In this document: positions 33,857 to 45,340 of the stretch, piece after piece
Numbering within the stretch: the first letter of the stretch is position 1
Layout: every line of letters starts with the position of its first letter
NCBI GenBank assembly: GCA_002914805.1
Contig: JXTB01000176.1
Span: forward strand, 557,922-621,921
Reading direction: 5' to 3'
Origin: Parasponia andersonii
Lineage: Eukaryota > Streptophyta > Magnoliopsida > Rosales > Cannabaceae
DNA: 64,000 bases
Made by a program: the position numbers and the translations under genes
The notes under the pieces: generated by a model
Seen by the model: the letters and a program-made list of their open reading frames with translations, nothing else
Database searches by the model: none
What the model was told of the DNA's origin: nothing

Positions 33857-36328
33857 TGTAAAATCCTAAATTTTTGTGAAGGTAATTAAGTAATTTTAAT
33901 TTAAGGGCATTTTAGTAATTCTAAATTTTTTAAAATTATTTTAAAATAAATTATTAGTGTTGAACCTAGATAAAATAAATCTAGGTACATTTGGGGTAAA
34001 AGTGACAAAGAAATTATAAACCAGGTACAAAAGTGTAATTAAGGAGGGACTAAAGTGAAAGAATCTTTTAAAAATTTGTGGCCAAAGTGAAATTTCAGAA
34101 AGTTTTTTTGGTCAAACTAGATTGTGCCACATGTCTCACTGCTACAGTTTTTGAAAATTGCATATAAACCCCCATTTTCTTCTTTCTTCTCCGCGAAGGT
34201 CCCCTGATACACTCTCTGCTACTGTTCACGTGTGATAACCACCGGCCACCAAAGAGCCCGACGCGCCCACTCGTTGTGACCGAAAGATGCTGACGAAGCC
34301 ACGCCCGGTGCCGCTGTCTCATTCCGCCGCTTCTCGCTGGAGATAGAGCCGTCCGAAGGTCGCGCCACCCGATCAGATTTTTGCTCGACGTTTCACCGTC
34401 CGACGTCCAATCACCTCATCACACCACCACCGTTGGACTCATCTCAACTCCAGCTTTCATTTCCGATCTTTCTCGGCCTCCAACTCGGCTCCGGTGAGTT
34501 GTTGACTACTGTAGCAATATTTTAATATTTAATTTTTGTGGTATTTTCATAAATATTTCATAGTTGAGTTATTTATCATGAGAATATTTTACCACATGAA
34601 AGAGGAATTTGAAATCTGAAATTTCATAATTTTGAAGTATTAAAACGATAACCAGAAGATCGTTAATTATCAGGATGAAAATGTGATATTTTTCTAATTT
34701 TTAGATTCTTGAGCCCATTTAATGTTCGGGACCTCGAAACTGAGTTCTGACTTCGAATTTAGACTCAGTGAGGTTGGGACATGAAGTTTGATATAAAATA
34801 CTACTATATTGCGAAGTGGCATGAAAATCGAGAAAATAGCTCGTGAATTACACCGTTTTGCATGCTACGAGCCAGTTCCTTACCGGGACCCATTTTCGAT
34901 GAACTTTATATTTAACCCAAAGTTTTTGGGTGTTTTGAATTCAGTGGTGACCTCTGTTTCTCAATCTGAGACTTTGTTTGAAAAGTCAACTTTTCAAGTG
35001 AACGTGACGAGATTCGAAAACAACTGTCCGAATAATCCGGTGATCAATTGAGGATATTTCAAGCATCATTAACTCAAAATAACTATTATTTCGAGGTAGG
35101 GGATTCAATTTCCATGTTTTCTATTATTTTCATTAAAATTGGAATTTATTCTGACAAACGAAATTTCGTGATTTTATTAAATCAAATTATTTGAATAGTT
35201 ATTTTAATGAACTATGAATTTGTGAAACATTGTAGACTGCTCTAGATATTTTTACATATGATTTTATGCAAGTTTTATATTTAGAATTTGGTAAAACCAT
35301 AAAAATTGTACTTTTGGATTTTTAAGTACAAAATAGATTTTTAATTAAAAATCAGAGCATGTCTAGAATATTAAACTACTGCATAGTTATTTGAGACTCC
35401 AAATATTGCACATTTCATATGATCATGTATGAGAATCATCTTAGGCATCACGGTGTTGTAGTAGGTGGACTAGTACACCAGCCTTCAGTGAGAGCCCATA
35501 AACCCCCACGGGGTTTGTTTTTTGACTATCTCTATTCAGTAGGCATAGGTATTCGGTACCCCTCCAGTTCGGTAAGGATTAGACACATGGGTGTCCCTCC
35601 TGTTTCCAGATATAGATGTCAAGTAGGGAGTACTCAATACATGTAGTATAAGTCTAGCTGTGATGAGAGGATGAGAGCTCATGTGATGTATTGATTTATG
35701 TGATGTGCATTATGCTTATTTTAATTAAGACTTTATATATTTTGACTTGGATATCTGGTTTTGATTTTAGCATAGTTTTCTGTAAATAGTTTAAATCGTT
35801 AATATTTATAGAAATGCTTTCCAGTACTACTAACCATGTAGATGTTTTGAGATTTATAAACGACTTTTCAAAAAAGGGAAATTAGGTAACCTACTGGGCA
35901 TTTATGCTCACCTTCCCTACTTTCTCTACAGGTGGTGTCCCGACGATCAACAAGCAGAATAAGAGGCTATCTTTTATTCTTAGTTTGTGACTTAGTAATG
36001 CTAGGAGTGTGAATTTAAGACTTATGTTTAAGTCTTGTTAAATAAATAGATATTGCTAGCATTCAAATTAAGTGTGTTACTTTGAATATGTCTGTAAACT
36101 ATATATGCTATACTAGCTTAATGTTGAGGTGTGAATGATGATGCTCAGTAAACTATTTGAGAATTTAGTTTTTCTAATAATTTTTCAGTCAATGTTTATT
36201 GGTAATTATGAACTGTGGGATAAGTCCACTAGTTGGAATTCACAATACTACTAAAAAAAAAAGAATTTTTTTTTTCAATTTTAGTGAAATTCCCCTTCTA
36301 CCACTACCCTAGGCTTTGGGTCGTGACA
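33857..36328 (+). mobile_element. 5' LTR of the chromovirus (2.5 kb)
   Basis: It begins TGTAAAATCCTAAA and ends GGGTCGTGACA directly before the primer site. The region 34150-34500 is GC-rich, with CATATAAACCCCCATTTTC (a TATA-like start of transcription) at ~34160. It contains two blocks missing from the 3' LTR, about 35454-35551 and 35646-35967. Open frames inside it on either strand are not genes. Confidence 0.9.
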
Positions 36329-36335
36329 GAAATTG

Positions 36336-36348
36336 TGGTATCAGAACC
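36336..36348 (+). other. Primer binding site of the chromovirus
   Basis: TGGTATCAGAACC, seven bases after the LTR end, is complementary to the 3' end of initiator methionine tRNA, the usual primer of plant chromoviruses of this type. Confidence 0.85.
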
Positions 36349-36461
36349 AGAGTTTTAAATACCTCGGACATAGCACCATTAAAGTAGATTGAAATTATTT
36401 TTGTGACGATATGCATCATTATCTCACTGATAGTTTGGTATATTATTTCAGACTTTCAAAG

Positions 36462-37590
36462 ATGCCTCCTAGGAGAGCTTCAAGGTGCCAACCTAGTGTT
36501 GAGCCTCCTCCAATTCCACGAGACTTCAACCAATTTTTTGAAAAAATGCGTCATGCTTTCCTTGAGATGTAAGGTCCTAACCTTCAATCTCAACCTTAAC
36601 CACAACAAGAGCGTCAAACTGATCAGGCTAACCATCTTCAGAAGTTTATGTGCCTTCAACCTAGACAGTATGATGGAACCCCAAACCCACTAGTTGCCAA
36701 CATATGGTTGCGTGAGATGACATGACACTTTCGGACCCTGGGTACTCCTGGAGAGTTCTGGGCTGTGTTTGCTATCTTTCGCTTGATGGGAAATCCTATC
36801 CATTGGTGGGAGACAATTGAGGTTATGCAAAATATAGAACGTGTAACTTGGGAAGAATTTGAGAGACTCTTCAAAGCACATTATGAAAATGATGATCAAC
36901 AAGCTGAAGTGGTTGGTCGTTTTGAGAGACTTACTCAGGGGAATAGAATAGTAAACCAATACATGATGGAGTTCACAGAATTGGCAAGCCTTGCCCTTAG
37001 CCCAGTGGTGAGTGACACTTATCGAATTGCGAAGTTCAAGAATAGACTGAATCGAAACATCCACAACCGTATTGCTATTCACTCATTTGCCACTCTTTCT
37101 GAAGTAGTGTTAGCTACCCAATGAGCTGAAGCTGTAGAAAATGAGCAGGGTGCAAGAAGGAATAAAAGTAACGAGAAAAAACTTAACAAGAGGAACCAAG
37201 AACAGTGGTCTACTCAAGGTTTACCTAACAGCGGAAGCTATACTAGTAGTGGTTCAGCAGGTAATAAGAGTTCAACCCTTATACGTGTTACCATTTTGGT
37301 CAGCAGGGCCATAAAAGGAATGAGTGCCCAAAACGTCTGCGAAAATCCCCTCTTTCTTAAGGAGGACCACTTGGAAGTTATTCTGGTTCAGCACCTTCCT
37401 AGAATACTCAAGCTAGGTCACAACAATCTCAGGGTGTTTCCCAGGCTTTTTCACCTCTACCACCTTACCAGCACCAGTACCGCCCCTAGGGTTATATTTA
37501 GAATTTCCAGACTCCTCAAGCTTCAGGGAGTCAAGGAGGGCGTGGATATAGTAGAAGTGGTCTAGGATCTAGTAGCAGTCGTCCTAGATA
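36462..37590 (+). pseudogene. Chromovirus gag remnant
   Basis: The frame starts at ATG 36462 (MPPRRASRCQPSVEPPPIP), typical of plant chromovirus gag. The capsid-type domain reads NPIHWWETIE, then TWEEFERLFKAHY, then RFERLTQG and MMEFTELASLA. A zinc knuckle at about 37285-37326 reads CYHFGQQGHKRNEC, with the second Cys of CCHC changed to Phe. Stops occur near 36570, 36597, 36717 and 37122, and the frame is lost after ~37300. Confidence 0.85.
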
Positions 37591-40500
37591 AGAAAGAGGT
37601 AATAAGAGAAAAGGAAAGGTCACTAGCCAAGCTTATGCAATTTCTGGAACTGATGGTACTAATGAACACACTGGCCGAGGTGTTGTTGACAGTATGGTTC
37701 TTATTTCATATTCTTGGGCACGTGTTTTGTTTAACACTGGTACATCTCATTCATTCATATCCTTGTTGTTTGTTCAATTTTTGGGGTTAGAATTTTCTGA
37801 GTTGGATTATGCCTTGACTTTGGGAACACTTTTAGGTGATGTAACTGATGTGTCTAGTATGTGTAAATCTTGTTGTGTGGTGATTGATGGTAAAGAATTA
37901 CTTGCTGATTTAATTGTATTGCCAATGAAATAATATGATGTAATACTTGGTGTGGATTGGTTATCTAAGTATCGAGCTACTGTCGATTGTTATGATAAAT
38001 GAGTGACCCTTTTTCTGGATGATGAATGACCCATAATATATCAAGCCTGAATGAATTCATTGAAACAAAGTCCTATTCTTAAAGCCTGTTTGGGTGGTAG
38101 GAAGAAACTTGGGTATTATGGGAACTTGTTTACCATTGATAGTGAAGTGAGAACTAATGATTAGGACCTATGGATTCTGGTGGTGAGTGAATATCCAGAG
38201 GTATTTCCAGAGAATTTACCAAGGCTACCACCAGATAGGGAGATCGAGTTCTGTATTGACCTTGTTCCTGGAGCTTAACTAGTTTCTATTCTAGCCTACC
38301 ATATGGCTCCTGCAGAGATGAATAAATTGAGGGAACAATTGGATAATTTGATATCTAAGGGTTTCATTTGAAGTAGTACTTCTCCTTGAGGTGCCCCTAT
38401 TTTATTTGCCAAGAAAGTTGACGGTACTTTAAGGCTATGTGTGGATTATAGGAAGTTAAACCAACTAACAATAAAGAACAAGTATCCTTTGCCAAGGATT
38501 GACGAGTTGTTTGATCAACTTAGTGGATCAAGATTTTTCTCTAAAATTGACTTGAGGTCAGGTTTTTACTAGTTGAAGATAAGAGAGGAAGATATACCGA
38601 AAATAGCATATAGAAATCGTTATGGTCACTTTGAGTTTTTGGTAATGCCTTTTGGTTTGACGAATGCACTTGTAGCTTTTATGGACCTCATGAATCGGAT
38701 TTTTAGGCCATACATGGATCGTTTTGTAGTTATTTTTATTGATTATATCTTGGTATATTCCAAGACTCAGGAAGATCATGCCTAATATCTGAGGATAGTG
38801 CATGAAGATTTGAGAAGTCAACAATTATATGCCAGAAGATCAAAATGTGACTTCTGGATGTCAGAAGTTAAATACTTGGGGTATGTAATTTCTCAAGAAG
38901 TTATCTCATTTGATCCTACTAAGGTAGAAGCTGTTCTAAAGTGGGAAAGACCAAAGAAAATGTCATAGAAACGAAGTTTCCTCAGTTTAGCAGATTATTA
39001 TCATCGTTTTGTCCAAAATTTCTCAAGGGTTGCATTACCATTAACAAGGTTGACCAGAAAGGATGTCAAGTTCATTTGGGATAGTGATTATGAAGAAGCT
39101 TTCAGGAAATTGAAGCACAGTTTGACAACTGCACTTGTTCTTACAGTTCCTGAGAGTAATAAAACTTATGTGGTGTATACCGATGCTTCTAAGATGGGAT
39201 TGAGATGTGTTCTAATGCAAAATGGTCGAATTGTAGCATATGCTTCTCATCAGTTGAAGCCAATGAGAGGAGCTATCCTACCCATGAGTTGGAGCTTGCA
39301 GCAATAATTTTTACACTCAAAATATGGAGGTGTTATCTGTATGGTGTGAAATTTGAAATATTCTCTGACTATAAGAGTTTGAAATATCTCTTCACCCAAC
39401 AGGATCTGAATTTGAGGCAATAAAGATAGGTTGAGTATATGGAAGATTATGACTTCGAACTACAATACTATCCTGACAAGGCCAATGTTTGGAAGAATTC
39501 ATTGGTAATTGGTGATTATAACTTGCAGTACTTCGAGTCTGGAAACGCTGCTTACCTCAATAATATTGTTACCACACCTGCACTTCTCTAAACTGTGTAG
39601 CAAAGTCAATGGCAAGACCAAGAGTTGAGAACGATATGGAATCAACTTGAAAGTGGTGAACAATTATGCTTTCCAAAGGCAAGCTAGCAGTAGCTAATGA
39701 TCCTTATCTTAGAAAGACCATTCTCATTGAAGCTCATAAGTCTAAGTTTACAGTACATCCTGGTAGCACAAAGATGTATCACGACCTGAAGAGACAGTAT
39801 CGGTGGAAAGGTATGAAACGTAATGTAGCTACTTTTGTGGCTAAGTGTATGACATGTCAGCAAGTTAAAGCTGAACACCAGAGACTAGCTGGACTATTAC
39901 AGCCTTTACTCATACCAGAGTGGAAGTGGGATAAAATCACCATGGACTTTGTAATGGGTTTGCCTACGACCTAAAGAAAGAACGACGCAGTTTGGGTGAT
40001 TATTGATCGTATGGCGAAAACTGCTCATTTCATACAGAACAGATCTGATTTTTCACTCAACAAGCTTAGTCATCTCTATATTGACAATATTGTTCGATTA
40101 CATGGAGTGCTATCAAGCATAGTTTCGGATAGAGACCCAAGATTTACATCTAAATTCTAGAGAGCTTTGCAGAAAGCTTTAGGAATGGAACTAAATCTCA
40201 GTACTGCTCACCATCCTCAGATAGATGGTCAATCTGAGAGGACTATTCAGATTCTAAAAGACATGCTTCGCTCTTGTGTACTAGATTTTGGTGAAAGCTA
40301 GGATGATCACCTATCAGTGGTGGAGTTTTCTTACAATAAAAGCTATCAAACTAGTCTTGGTATGGTTCCATATGAGGTAATACATGAGAGACTATGTAGA
40401 TCACCCTTGTGTTGGGCTAAAGTTGAGGAGCGTGTCATTCTTGGGCCAGAACTGATACAAGAGACTATTGAGAAAATTAACAAGATTCGACAAAGACTTA

Positions 40501-40985
40501 AAGTCATGCAGAGTCTACAGAAAAGCAATGCGGACCCAAAGAGATGTAAAGTAGAGTTCAAAGTCGGTGATCAAGTATTCATGAAAGTAATGCCAAGGCG
40601 TCGGATCACTAGACTTCAAGATATATTGGACTATTTGAGATTACTTCTAGAATGGGGCTCGTAGTGTATCGCTTGGAATTGCCACCATAATTGGGCCGAG
40701 TACATAAAGTTTTTCATGTCTCAATGCTCAGGAAGTATGTGCCTGATCCATCTCAGGTTATTCAGTATGTGGAAATGCGATTATAAGAGGATGTAATATA
40801 TGAGGAACAACCAGTTCAAATACTGGAGAGAGAGTTCAAAGTGCTTCGAAATAGGTAGATACCACTTGTCAAGGTTCTTTGGTAACACCATAAGGAAGAC
40901 GAAGCCACTTGGGAGCTAAAAGAAGAAATGTATGAAAAATATCCTCATTTGTTTAATTTCCAACTTGAAGTTGTACTTTGACCCT
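37591..40985 (+). pseudogene. Chromovirus pol remnant with chromodomain
   Basis: The protease reads VLFNTGTSHSFI (about 37725), the catalytic Asp replaced by Asn. Reverse transcriptase has [23 protein letters not shown] and [11 protein letters not shown]. Its catalytic site reads FIDYILVYS (38741-38746), the second Asp replaced by Tyr. RNase H has [11 protein letters not shown] near 39172. Integrase begins with a zinc finger (HPGSTKMYHDL...CMTCQQVK, ~39750-39865) and keeps the triad Asp in MDFVMGLP, Asp in VSDRDPRF and Glu in GQSERTIQ. The C-terminal chromodomain (~40800-40965) reads ILEREFKVLRNR and ATWELKEEMYEKYPHLF; such domains steer integration to marked chromatin. More than ten stops are present. 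Confidence 0.9.
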
Positions 40986-41023
40986 TGTATCTGAATTTTG
41001 GGACGAAATTCTTTAAGAAATGA

Positions 41024-43067
41024 TGTAAAATCCTAAAATTTTGTGAGGGTAATTAAGTAATTTTAATTCAAGGGTATTTTGGTAATTCTACATTTTGAAT
41101 TATTTTAAATTAAATTATTGGTGTTGAACCTAGACAAAATAAAATCTAGGTGCATTTGGCGCAAAAGTGAAAAAGAAATTACAAACCGGGGACAAAAGTG
41201 TAATTAAGGAGGGACTAAAGTGAAAGAATCTTTTAAAAATTTGTGGCCAAAGTGGAATTTCAGAAAGTTTTTCCGGTCAAACCAGATTATGCCATGTGTC
41301 CTATTGCTACAGTTTCCAAAAATTTCATATAAACCCCCATTTTCTTCTTTCTTCTCCACGGAGGTCCCCCGATACACTCTCTGCTACTGTTCACGTGCAA
41401 TCACCACCAGCCACCGAAAAGCCCGACGCGCCTGCCCGCCATGACTGGAAGACGTCGACAAAGCCACGCCCAGTGTCGCCATCTCGTTTCGCCACCTCTC
41501 GCCAGAGATAGAGCCGTCCGAAGGTCGCGCCACCCGATAAGATTTTTGCTCGCCGTTCCGCCATTCGACGTCCGATCACCTCACCACACCATCACCGTTG
41601 GACTCGTCTCAACTCCAGCTTTCATTTCCGACCACTCTCGGCCTCCAACTCGGCTCTGATGAGTCGTTGACTACTGTAGTAATATTTTAATATTTAATTT
41701 TTGTGGTATTTTCGTAATTATTTCAGAATTGAGTTATTTATCTTGAAAAAATTTTACCACGTGAAAGAGGAGTTTGAAACATGAAATTTCACGATTTTGA
41801 AGTGTTAAAACGGCAATGGGAAGATCGTTAATTGTCGGGATGAAAATGTGGTATTATTCTAATTTTTAGATTTTTGAACCCATTTAATGTTCGGGACCTC
41901 GAAACTGAATTATGACATCAAATTTAGACTCAGTGAGGTTGGGACATGAAGTTTGATATAAAATACTACTATATTTCGAAGTAGCACGAAAATCGAGAAA
42001 ATAGCTCGTGAATTACACTGTTTTGCATGCCATGAGCCAGTTCCGTACTGAGACTCATTTTCGACGAACTTTATAATTAACCCAATGTTTTTGGGTGTTC
42101 TGAATTCAGTGGTGACCTCTGTTTCTCAATCCGAGACTCCGTTTGAAAAGTCAACTTTTCAAGTGAATGTGACGAGATTCGAAAACAATTGTCCGAACAA
42201 TCTGGTGATCAATTGAGGATATTTCGAGCGTCATTAGCTCAAAATAACTAATATTTCGAGGTAAGGGATTCAATTTCTATGTTTTCTATTATTTTCATTA
42301 AAGTTGGAATTTATTCTGACAAATGAAATTTCATGATTTTATTAAATCAAATTATTTGAATAATTATTTTAATGAACTATGAATTTGTGAAATATCGTAG
42401 ACTACTCTAAATATTTTTACATATGATTTTATAGAAGTTTTATATTTAGAATTTGGTAAAACCATAAAAAATGTACTCTTGGATTTTCAAGTACAAAATG
42501 GATTTTTAATTAAAAATCAGAGCATGTCTAGAATGCTAAACCACTGCATAGTTGTTTGAGACTCCAAATATTACACATTTCATACGATTATGCATGAGAG
42601 TCGTCTTAGGTATACGATTACCCCTCAGGTTTGGTAAGGATTAGACACATAAGTGTCCCTCCTGTTTCCAGATATAAATGTCAGGCAGGGAGCACTTAAT
42701 ATATGTAGTATCTTTTATTCGTAGTTTGTGACTTAGTAATGCTAGGAGTGTGAATTTAAGACTTATATTTAAGTCTTGTTAAATAAATGAATATTACTAG
42801 CATTCAAATTAAGTGTGTTACTTTGAATATGTCTATAAACTATATATACCATACTAACTTGATGCTGAGGTGTGAATGGTAATATTCAGTAAACTATTTG
42901 AGAATTTGGTTTTTCTAATAATTTTTCAGTCAATGTTTATTAGTGACTATAAACTGTGGAATAGGTCCACTAGTTGGAATTCACAATGCTACTAAAAAAA
43001 AGGAAAAAAATTTCTAATTTTAGTGAAATTCCCCTTCTACCACTACTCCAGAGTTTGGGTCATAATA
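41024..43067 (+). mobile_element. 3' LTR of the chromovirus (2.0 kb)
   Basis: It starts TGTAAAATCCTAAAATTTTG and ends GGGTCATAATA, the terminal CA decayed. It matches 33857-36328 along its length but lacks two blocks of about 98 and 322 bases (junctions at about 42614 and 42710). The GC-rich part is 41340-41660. Frames inside it are incidental. Confidence 0.9.
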
Positions 43068-43072
43068 GAAAA

Positions 43073-43504
43073 TGCCTAAGCTACACAATATATCCCCATT
43101 TACATTCTCATCTATAGTTCGAAATCAAGTACATAATTTTGACATTATGATATAGAAGAAGTGAAGAACCTGACAATCTAATAATATGCATAGTTTGGTA
43201 CCGAATGTTTTAAAGTTTCAATTGCTTGTATTGTTACATCTTTCTCTACTATATAGCATTAAAGTTCATTTCGTGAGTAGCTTACAGTTTAGTTAAAGAA
43301 ATATTATATCTCAAGAGATGAATTAATTATCACACTGCTTTAGCCGACAACGACGCACTCGTGCTCTGACACAAGCCAAATTATCCTTCACTTAATCAGT
43401 TTTCTAGTGTCATGAAATATTGCAACAAATTGCTCACATGATTGCTAGCACCAAATCGATTCTACTACCCGTTGACACAAAAAATTAGTTTATGGTGCCA
43501 AAAA
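43073..43504. other. AT-rich spacer, possibly internal DNA of an older element
   Basis: No gene is seen. If 43505-43719 is a minus-strand LTR, this stretch would be its internal leader; the minus strand reads TTTTTGGCACCATAAAC at 43488-43504, which could be a decayed primer site (TGGCGCC-type). Confidence 0.35.
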
Positions 43505-43719
43505 TGGGTGTAACAACGAAGTTATAATTTGTGATGGAAAATGATGACAAATAAGAGAAACATCCTAATTTTTATAGTGGTTCAATTGGAATTTATACGA
43601 CTTACATCCATTTGAGTCGATATTATGGAGAGGAAAAATTTACAAGAGTTTACTTATAATCATGGACCTAGAGCTTCATATCTAATCCCTTCTTTTTTAT
43701 TTTGAGATCTATATATAAT
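43505..43719 (-). mobile_element. Left part of an older Tat-like LTR split by element B
   Basis: It shares with the LTR of element B, in the same order, ATTTTTATAGTGGTTC, a CTTACATCCATT-like block and AAATTTACAAGAGTTTACTT. This is the R-U5 end of a related LTR on the minus strand. It is cut at 43719/43720 by element B and resumes at 54620, beyond the repeated ACATG. Confidence 0.5.
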
Positions 43720-43724
43720 ACATG

Positions 43725-44329
43725 TGTTAACGGAGATTTTGTCAACAATAAATTTAGAAAATTACAAGATATGGCTTATGTGTGAAAAGAGTTGATCAAA
43801 TCAAAGTAAATAAAAAAGACAAGAATTTTATAATGGTTTGGCCCTAAAAAAGATGAGCCTATATCCACTGTTTTTCACTATTTTCTGGACAATTACAAGA
43901 GTTTTTTTAAGTCTCAAGATCAGAGAGTCCAGAGAGAGAGAGATACAGAGTGTAGCCAAAAAGGTCCCTGATAGCTATACTGAGTTCCCTTTATATAGGT
44001 GAAGGTGACTCAATGTTTCCCAATTGTGAAAACGGGTAAGTTTGTAATCAGAAAATACTATTCGAGTAACAATATAATTAAGTAATAACTTGAATGGAAT
44101 GATTGGTTGATCTCTATTCAGAAACTTGTTTCCTTTTGTAGATTACCCACTTGATGAAGCTTGATTTAGTTTCTTTTCGGAGGAGGCCGCACTTAATTCA
44201 TTTGGAGGAGGTCGCACTTAATTTTTTCGGAGGAGGTCCACTTAATTCGTGCGACCTGACGCGTCCAACTTAGTTGCTAACTTTCCCTTTTTGGCATTGA
44301 CCATCATATAGGTTTTAGACCATGCAACA
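43725..44329 (-). mobile_element. 3' LTR of element B
   Basis: On the minus strand it starts TGTTGCATGGTCTAAAACC and ends CCGTTAACA, 605 bases. It matches 54037-54614 throughout. It contains a GGAGGAGGTCGCACTTAATT-type unit in three imperfect tandem copies (44177-44245), two of them in the other LTR. Confidence 0.9.
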
Positions 44330-44346
44330 ATTGCCCCCCAGCTCCA
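44330..44346 (-). other. Polypurine tract of element B
   Basis: The minus strand reads TGGAGCTGGGGGGCAAT immediately before the LTR start TGTTGC. It is the plus-strand primer site of reverse transcription and confirms that this LTR is the 3' one. Confidence 0.85.
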
Positions 44347-45340
44347 TTAGTTCTTTAGGACAAAATGGAGCTTCCTTCTCTGATAAATGCGATCTTAAAA
44401 ATGCGACATTATGATATAATCTTGAAATCCTTGAAGGGTTGCCATTTTTCAAACCCCATCTTTTCAGAACCATGCATACTTTTTTCTAACAGGCACAACC
44501 ACGTGTCACCTTTTCTCAGAAGAATGGCAAAACCCGAGGGGACTTCTCCGTTTTGTGATGATAGCGATGATGCCAACTGTTGTCTCAAATCGAGGCATTT
44601 CAAATTTCAACAAAAATACTCTTTTAATTTCGAAAATTAAATCCTGCGTGAACTTCGGCTATTAGATCCGAAAATTAAATACCTTGATCTACGGTTGTGA
44701 TTTGATGATGCTTGAGATATATATATATATCAAAAGTGCATCCGCCTTTTCTTTAAAACTCGAACCCTATTTTCTCTTGTTCCTCTTTCATTTCTTCTTA
44801 AATCCGAAGCATCCATAAGATAGAAATCCTCTCGGTGTCCCTTTTTCGTTTTTCAGCTCGCACAAATTCATCTTCTTCAGTCTCCAAAAAAAGGTTATCA
44901 TACATTCTCTCCCTCTTTCATTGTTCTTCGATTTTCAAAAATCCTTATTTACAGAACTTATTTGTAGAAATAAGACAAATCGTAGAGCCTGAATGCCTTG
45001 ACTATATACCCATCCCCATATTTAGATGAATTGAAAAAATGGGAATATCTAAGAATCTTTCCATTAAATTACTGAATAAATTACTTTTAGATGATTGATA
45101 GACAAACCCATAGAAGAAATTTAGGATATGAAATCCTAATGTTTGAAAACCAAAATCAGTCGATTGATAGATTATCGAAGAGTTGATCGAACAATTTTAA
45201 ATGAACCCATAGATTGATTAGGAAAAGTTTGATGAACCGCTTATCGATGCAATCCTAGGATTTATGGCCCAAATTGCTCGCATATAGCAAGGATACCTGA
45301 TGCTCGCATAGGATTAAATCCATCTCATATTTCTTTACAG
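44347..45340 (+). promoter_or_regulatory. Promoter and leader region of the antisense gene in element B
   Basis: On the strand of the antisense gene it holds a G-box CACGTG (44500-44505, context CCACGTGTCACC), an ATATATATATATAT run serving as a possible TATA box (44717-44730), and then a CT-rich stretch (CTCTTGTTCCTCTTTCATTTCTTC, 44773-44800) like a plant 5' UTR. The 5' UTR would be long (~580 bases) and may contain an intron. Open frames here (44365-44640, 44835-45029) have no recognisable content. Confidence 0.5.

Larger units (their letters stand above)
33852..43072 (+). mobile_element. Chromovirus (Ty3/gypsy) with TSD, decayed
   Basis: The LTRs (33857-36328 and 41024-43067) start TGTAAAATCCTAAA and enclose primer site, gag, protease, RT-RNase H, integrase and a chromodomain. 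The 5-base duplication GAAAA flanks both ends (33852-33856, 43068-43072), so all of it is one insertion of 9,211 bases. The chromodomain and gypsy domain order place it among plant chromoviruses, probably of the Tekay/Del type. It has many stops and lost catalytic residues and cannot be autonomous. Confidence 0.92.

Noticed and set aside
41220..41659. Frames on both strands in a GC-rich stretch
   Set aside because: They lie in the chromovirus 3' LTR and recur, broken, in the 5' LTR.
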